A DNA stretch of 64,000 nt from Albugo candida. Its lineage: Eukaryota > Oomycota > Peronosporomycetes > Albuginales. The stretch spans positions 310,001 through 374,000 of the forward strand of contig JBDOQK010000034.1 of the NCBI GenBank assembly GCA_040437565.1, in the 5' to 3' direction. Positions 58,740 through 64,000 of the stretch are shown here, piece after piece (position 1 is the stretch's first letter; each line of letters begins with the position of its first letter). The position numbers and the translations under genes are program-made. Below the pieces are notes generated by a model. That model worked only from the letters and a program-made list of their open reading frames with translations, searched no databases and was not told the DNA's origin.

Positions 58740-60845
58740 TATCATGCTGCAAGGCAGTTAGGTCCATCAGGATGGAGTTCGGCACACGTCGGTGCGAACG
58801 GTGTTTCTTGACCGCATATTTTGCGGCTTTACCGCTTAATCGTTTGCGATAACCTTCCATGCATCGTCGTGCCTTTCGGTAGTGGTGACGTATCTCATCC
58901 AGAGTTACCGATTTTTATGCCTTCAAGATTATATCTTTCAATCCAACCCAGGAATAATTGCAATTCTTGCGAGCGTATCGTTTGGCAGCACCCAAAACTT
59001 CGTAATAAAATTAAGCTAGCAATGGGTAAAATACAATCATTTCGCCAGAACTCGCATTGAGTTTCTCCAGCATGCGCTTCTGTTGCAGGAAATCGGGCTG
59101 GTTCCGGTAATTTTTCATCCGTAGCAGTTTTGTAACATCGGAGGAGACTTTCCACGGCAGTCAAGTGTCTTTCCTGCACGCCAGACCGCGTTCCTCAAGA
59201 ATAATTTTGATGTCTTTGGGTTTCCACGAAGTTTTTCGTCTACATAATTCTTTCGGAAATTCATCTCCCGATGAAATCCATCGCCCCAGACTGTCGACCG
59301 CATGGGGGGGGCAGTTTCCACCAAGAATAAGGCTCATTCGATTTGCACGGAGAGCTTTGTCGGAAAAGGAAGCATGGCTTGTGGCCTTATCAAAGAGAAA
59401 GGGTGCTGGCATGTCTGAAAATTGAGCTTCAAATATAGGTATGACTCGATCGCGACTTGATTATACAGGTCCTTTGATTCCCATCAGCCATCGTGCTAGA
59501 CACCAGGGTGCATGATAACAGGTGCTTCTTCAGGCAGCGCAGGAAACCGAGCTCATTTTTCTTTATCCAATGCGAGACGTCTTGAAATTGGTCACAAGAA
59601 TTCTCTAACATGAATACTTCTTCCTTGAACTTTTTTACGCAATGACTGTTCACCATCCGGCGGCCAAAGGCGTTTCAAACCATCATTGGCGGAGAACATG
59701 CTTTCGTCATGGGTAATTAAAAGAAGTGGTAGAACGTTGGCTGATGGCCAAATTATTTCTCCTTCGCGATCTTCCGCTTGCGGTGGGATGATAGGTATCC
59801 GAGGTGCTAGCTCCTCTTTTTTGTCGAGAAATTCATGGCGGTTTTTAAGGACGTCTCCCCTTTCATGCCCATCAACATAGATTCCCTTTTGAACCTCACG
59901 GTACTTGATATTCAAGTCATTTAGCCAGCGCATCATTGTTCTCTCAGATATTGGTGGCGAAGGATCATAGCCCAATCTCACAAGGATCTTAGTATTCGTA
60001 GTTCTGTCAAAGCAGCGAGTTCTACCTTGAACTTGATTTCACGAAGGTACTGTTGCAAAGGAAGAATACAATCTTCATCATGAAGGAAGCTTCTTCGTTT
60101 GGCATGCTTTCCTTGCATCAATTCAGGAAGAGAACCATTCTTCGGGAAGGCCCAAGTACGAATAAATATTTCTTACTATAATTACTTTCCAGCTGCATCC
60201 GCGATAAGGGAGCTGGCGGCCATCCTTCTCCTTCCGCATTTTATCAAGGGAAAGTATGCAAGTATTGCAGAGGCACGCGCACACGCCGCATGCTTTTTCA
60301 TTTTCCCTTCTGTGCCGGGTTGGTGATTTTTTTTTCTCAATTACCATGCTGAGAGCCACGTCTGACCACAAACCGCTATGTACATCGCCATTCTTATCGC
60401 TGTGAGCTTTATCATCCGCTTCGCTTGCCGCATCAATTTCATCCGCTCCAACAACTTCCATAGCCGTTGCCTTCGGCAGCGAGTACGATGTCAATGGTTC
60501 CGAGCCTGCTTCAGAATTCTTCAGCATCGAGTTCTTGCGCCTGCGTGTATGCAACGAGTTCCAATAAAGCGTATGGGGAGACTGCCGTTGACCAGAATTA
60601 GAATAACAGCTCTTTCTATGTTGCTAATGACTATGTCAGCATCTTCGACGCCATTTTCTTTTTCGTTTTTACTGTCAAATTCACTAGCTGTTTGAGAATG
60701 ATAATTGCTGTTCAGGCAAATCGTTTTACCATTTCGTCCATGACCCTTCTCATCTGCTCCAAGTTTTTCGCTCTTATTTTCCGTAGCTGCCTTTCTGCAC
60801 GTTAGTGCTTCGTTTGCTTTATAAGACGTGGCATGGTTGATTTAG
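58740..60845 (-). mobile_element. DDE DNA transposon, copy 3 (nearly whole, broken)
   Basis: The minus-strand reading begins MPRLIKQTKH (about 60,830), the same N-terminus as copy 2. It passes ISERTMMRWLNDLNIKYREVQKGIYVDGHER in the 59,980-59,590 block, with LITHDESMFSANDG giving the first catalytic Asp, then RSIHVREFL. A second-Asp region reads FDKATSHASFSDKALRANRMSL, then KIILEERGLA. The end is AAKRYARKNCNYSW and KKHRSHRRVPNSILMD (about 58,750). Several frame changes and stops interrupt it. The second Asp sits in FDKAT rather than FDNA. Confidence 0.75.
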
Positions 60846-60965
60846 AGTGTCGGACTTTGACATTTATTTTACTGATGACAATCCCAAGAATTCACCACTT
60901 ATGTCCATTATGGTTATTTTTCGTGAGTTTTGGTCCCAATTTGAAGTCCTGAAAAAAATCTATAA

Positions 60966-61963
60966 ATAGATTTATTATAATCTAGGGTGCTGCTATCCGG
61001 ACACCTCTCTCTGCTAACAGGACACCCACATCTGCTAACGGGACACCCCCCTCTGCTAACGGGACACCCCCTTCTCACATATGTTTTATATATTTCAATA
61101 ACCCCCCCTATTTAGGTCAATAAATAGATTACATATTATTGCGCGACACATCGTGAACGGAAACCCCTTAGCCTATACTACACATATGTGCTACATGACC
61201 ACGGCCTCTTCTCCACCGTAACGTCTTCTTGTTGGAAAATGGTCGATTTGTGTGCCACGCGCCATTGAAATAGTTCAACCAGGGGCGACTGTCCGTTACT
61301 ATGACGTCATTAAACGTTCGTTCTTTTTGAAATAGTGCGCGATGTTATAAGCCAACAGAATTCATGCATGCGGGGTTGTCTTAAGATTCCTTTGATACTT
61401 TCTAACCGACATCTGCAAGTTTTTTCACACTTATCCCATCACAATGACAATTACCAATAGCGAAAAAAATGCGAAAGTGCAAGAAAAGGGCGTTAAGGTA
61501 AGCCACAATGACGTGTATGATTTCTTCGTACCGAATTTTTGAGCTTTTGGGTTGATAGCGATTCCACCGACGATGTCCCACTTGCCAAGAATTCCGTGCG
61601 GAAATGTTGGCCCAGCTGAGAGCCTTGAAATGAAATTGAGGAGATAGTTATGAGCAGGTGGGAATTAGGAGTATACAGGCTATGGAGAATTTGATCCGTC
61701 GCTCTTCTTTTAATGATAACCTTTCCCATTCATTCAAAACCTTTAAAACCAATCAGTAATTCAACGATAGATTCAGCAGTCATAGCATTTTATTGATCAA
61801 ATTATGCGTCGATCGGAATCCTTGTCAACGCATCTCCCTTTGCCAAAACGGAAACGCCAAACACAGCACATGAACAAAGCAAAACATCAAAAGGTATTGA
61901 CTCATATTTGAATATGGGAGGCGGGGGGTGTCCGGATAGCAGCTCCCATAATCTATTGTATTT
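60966..61963 (+). mobile_element. MULE-B, internally deleted inverted copy of MULE-A
   Basis: Left end tgctgctatccggacacc (60989) and right end tccggatagcagct (61931-61944) are the MULE-A termini. 60990-61340 matches the reverse complement of 58,330-58,650, and 61,360-61,950 matches the reverse complement of 54,970-55,580. The two meet at about 61,340-61,380, so some 2.7 kb of transposase region is missing. It is a non-autonomous derivative with no coding capacity. Confidence 0.82.
60989..61076 (+). repeat. subterminal tandem motif in MULE-B
   Basis: The terminal tgctatccggacacc is followed by three further units of the form tctgctaacgggacaccccc, each about 20-21 bp. Confidence 0.8.
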
Positions 61964-62049
61964 GACTGCACAAAAAAGGGTATGGTTATAAGTGTCTTGC
62001 ACTATACCTACCTCTGCAATGGAGATTTGTAATAAGCACAGTGCTGGTC

Positions 62050-62860
62050 GTGGCTGACATATCGATTCTACCTACAAAACCAACAGATATGGGCTCCACC
62101 TCCTCCATATAATTGGCATCACAGCAACAAATAGCACCTTCACATTTGTATGCTGCTATATGAAGAACGAGACTTCGGCAGACTACTTATGGGAAATGCG
62201 CCATGTTGAAGAAAGTTTTGGAAGATACGGCCTACAGCATGCAGCACTCATCTTTGTCACTGATCGAAAGCTTGCGCTGCTGAGAGCGCTTTCAGTGACG
62301 TTTCCTAATGCATCTTGCTTGCCTGTTTTGACGCTGACATACCAGCAGGAGCATTGTTGCCAAGCAAAGAGAAGAATTTTTAACCTCAGAAGCCTGGCAA
62401 AAATCTAACCAAGCGTGGAACCAACTTGTTGCCACCACATCTATTACAGATATTTAGAATCAACTTTCAAAAATGTATGCCACCTTACCTGCAGATTCGA
62501 TGAGCTACCTTGAGACAACTTAGTTGGTTTACAAAGAGCGGTTTGTTGCTGCTTTACTGCATAATAAGCGTCATTATGGGCATGTAACAGCATTCCGGAT
62601 GGAGAGCGCCCATGCTGCCCTCCAAAAATGGATCTCTGTGTCAACAGGTAATTTGTNNNNNNNNNNNNNNNNNNNNNNNNNNNNNNNNNNNNNNNNNNNN
62701 NNNNNNNNNNNNNNNNNNNNNNNNNNNNNNNNNNNNNNNNNNNNNNNNNNNNNNNNGAAGTTTGAGCATGTTAGCGCTGCCTTGGTTGCTCCTGTGCATC
62801 GCCGAAGATGTCTGAAATGCCAAAAGACAGGCCACATGGCCAGAACCTGCCTTCAATAAG
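62050..62860 (+). mobile_element. Mutator-like transposase remnant (MULE-C)
   Basis: The + strand begins after a stop with HIDSTYKTNRYGLHLLHIIG (about 62,058), the first catalytic Asp block of MULE transposases. It continues DYLWEM and VTDRKLALLRALSVTFPNAS (62,250). A later block has ESAHAALQKWISVSTG (62,600), and after the N run 62657-62756 a CCHC knuckle, CLKCQKTGHMARTC, is followed by a stop (62,858). One break lies near 62,400. The N run has no duplicated flank. The sequence differs from MULE-A in the catalytic blocks, so it is a separate lineage. Confidence 0.8.
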
Positions 62861-63039
62861 CAACATAAGCACCAACAGCACTAACAACGCCAGCAACACC
62901 TGCAGCAGTAGATTAAATATAGATATGGAGAAAGTCGGACAAAATTGCAGAAATCGAAGTTTTTTTTTGATTTTATAGTATTTAATCCGTTGCATCTACT
63001 CAGACCAATCAGAGGCCACGCTTTATAATAATTTATGAA

Positions 63040-63230
63040 GGGTGGGGGATGAATAACAATTCCCATTGTGTAGAAGTGTGTGTAGCGTGAATCAAAAGGA
63101 AATGAAAAGGGAGTGCGTATAACAATTTCCTAAATATAAATAAAAAGTATACATGGTATAATTATGTGTGCCACCTAAGGGAGCAAATGTGACCAAATAG
63201 GGAGTAAATAGTAATTCCCGTTAAGAATTG
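63040..63230 (-). repeat. AT-rich repeat R1, copy 2 (inverted relative to copy 1)
   Basis: The reverse complement aligns with 33967-34180, sharing acacataattata, ctttttatttatat and the cactccctttt motif. It lies just after MULE-C and could belong to its 3' flank. Confidence 0.55.
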
Positions 63231-64000
63231 TAGGGAAATGCGTCGAGCTCGGTAAAATTTTGAGAACAACGCGCATACGAGGAGCCTTAGGAAAACGTGT
63301 AGGATTAAATCCGGAATCAAGCGAATCAGGTGTCGAAATTCCTGACGAAGCTTAAACTTCTCGCTCGAGTCATGCTTTCACCAACTCATTTGCCTCATTT
63401 TTTTGCATCCTTGAGAAGCCCTTTTCATACATTTAAGATTGATCAAAACAGCGAAAAAGTCATGTTTTCGTTCCCTGCCTTGGCTTTTTGACCTGATTTT
63501 AAGGTGTAGCAAACCTAAGTTCGTCCTGATACAATAAAATTATATAGGTTTTCTGTAGTTGCCGTTAGGCTCGAAATTGTGCCAAATATGGAACACTCTC
63601 GCAAGTAGCACACTCACATCCTATGGGTTATCTATCCTTGTATATTTGAGTGCTCATTATTCGATTCGCTTTCGACTTCACATTCCTGACTGGACGAATG
63701 GAGAAAAATGCATCATACTGCTTTCAATGGATAGGGATCATCGCATTCTTGATGATCAATTCGATTCGGCAGCTGGATAAGAGCGACAACGACAAGAAAA
63801 CGGTGATAGACGATGATGGAAGAGATCAGTAGTGGTGGCGATGGAGGTCGCAACACGCGCTTGTAAAGGTAGCAGCGATAACAATACACGCGAAAGGGAT
63901 AAATAGTGCGAAGCTTACAGGATCTTTAGCGGGAAACCAACGCTTTCACTCCGCAATAAAATAATAGCGGCAGCGGCGTTTCATTGGTTTGAGGATAATG
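63231..64000. other. no supported gene
   Basis: Two overlapping + frames (63559-63780, 63650-63832) show no motif. The end of the window may cut into another element. Confidence 0.4.

Noticed and set aside
1-64000. CRISPR arrays, bacterial operons or riboswitches
   Set aside because: The window is eukaryotic with spliced genes; short direct repeats seen are transposon subterminal units without regular spacers.

Overview
The window looks like nuclear DNA of an oomycete, most likely a compact biotroph such as a white rust (Albugo-like). The reasons are an axonemal dynein heavy chain, very short GT-AG introns (about 50-76 bp), tight gene spacing, and transposon families typical of oomycetes and fungi. 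The species is inferred from gene style, not from any search. Twelve runs of exactly 100 N occur. At eight of them the sequence at the end of the left contig is repeated at the start of the right contig, so they are unmerged overlaps rather than real gaps. They falsely duplicate parts of genes and break long reading frames.

Positions 1 to about 25,000 hold housekeeping genes, close together: a 75-residue Cys protein (+), proteasome alpha-3 (six exons, -), a Tim17-like membrane protein (five exons, -), ribosomal protein uL6/RPL9 (+), an AGFG-like ArfGAP (seven exons, -), a 4604-residue axonemal dynein heavy chain (+, intronless once two false duplications are discounted), and a MYND-finger plus Aha1-domain protein (four exons, +). 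Two unidentified spliced genes follow. RPL9 and the Tim17-like gene, and dynein and the ArfGAP gene, are divergent pairs with only 141 and 161 bp between start codons. The MYND-Aha1 protein beside dynein is a possible flagellar dynein assembly co-chaperone.

From about 25 kb to the end the window is a transposon graveyard. It holds a tRNA-related SINE-like unit, a decayed LINE fragment, three copies of one DDE transposon family (30.6, 32.8 and 58.7-60.8 kb), a Ty3/Gypsy LTR element with chromodomain (37,107-49,170), a 6.4-kb LINE inserted inside it with a 15-bp target duplication, 679-bp tandem units into which the LTR element inserted (5-bp target duplication), a Ty1/Copia fossil (50.8-54.6 kb), a Mutator-like element (55.0-58.7 kb) with an internally deleted inverted copy (61.0-62.0 kb), and a third Mutator-like remnant (62.05-62.86 kb). 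The insertion order can be read directly: tandem unit, then LTR element, then LINE.
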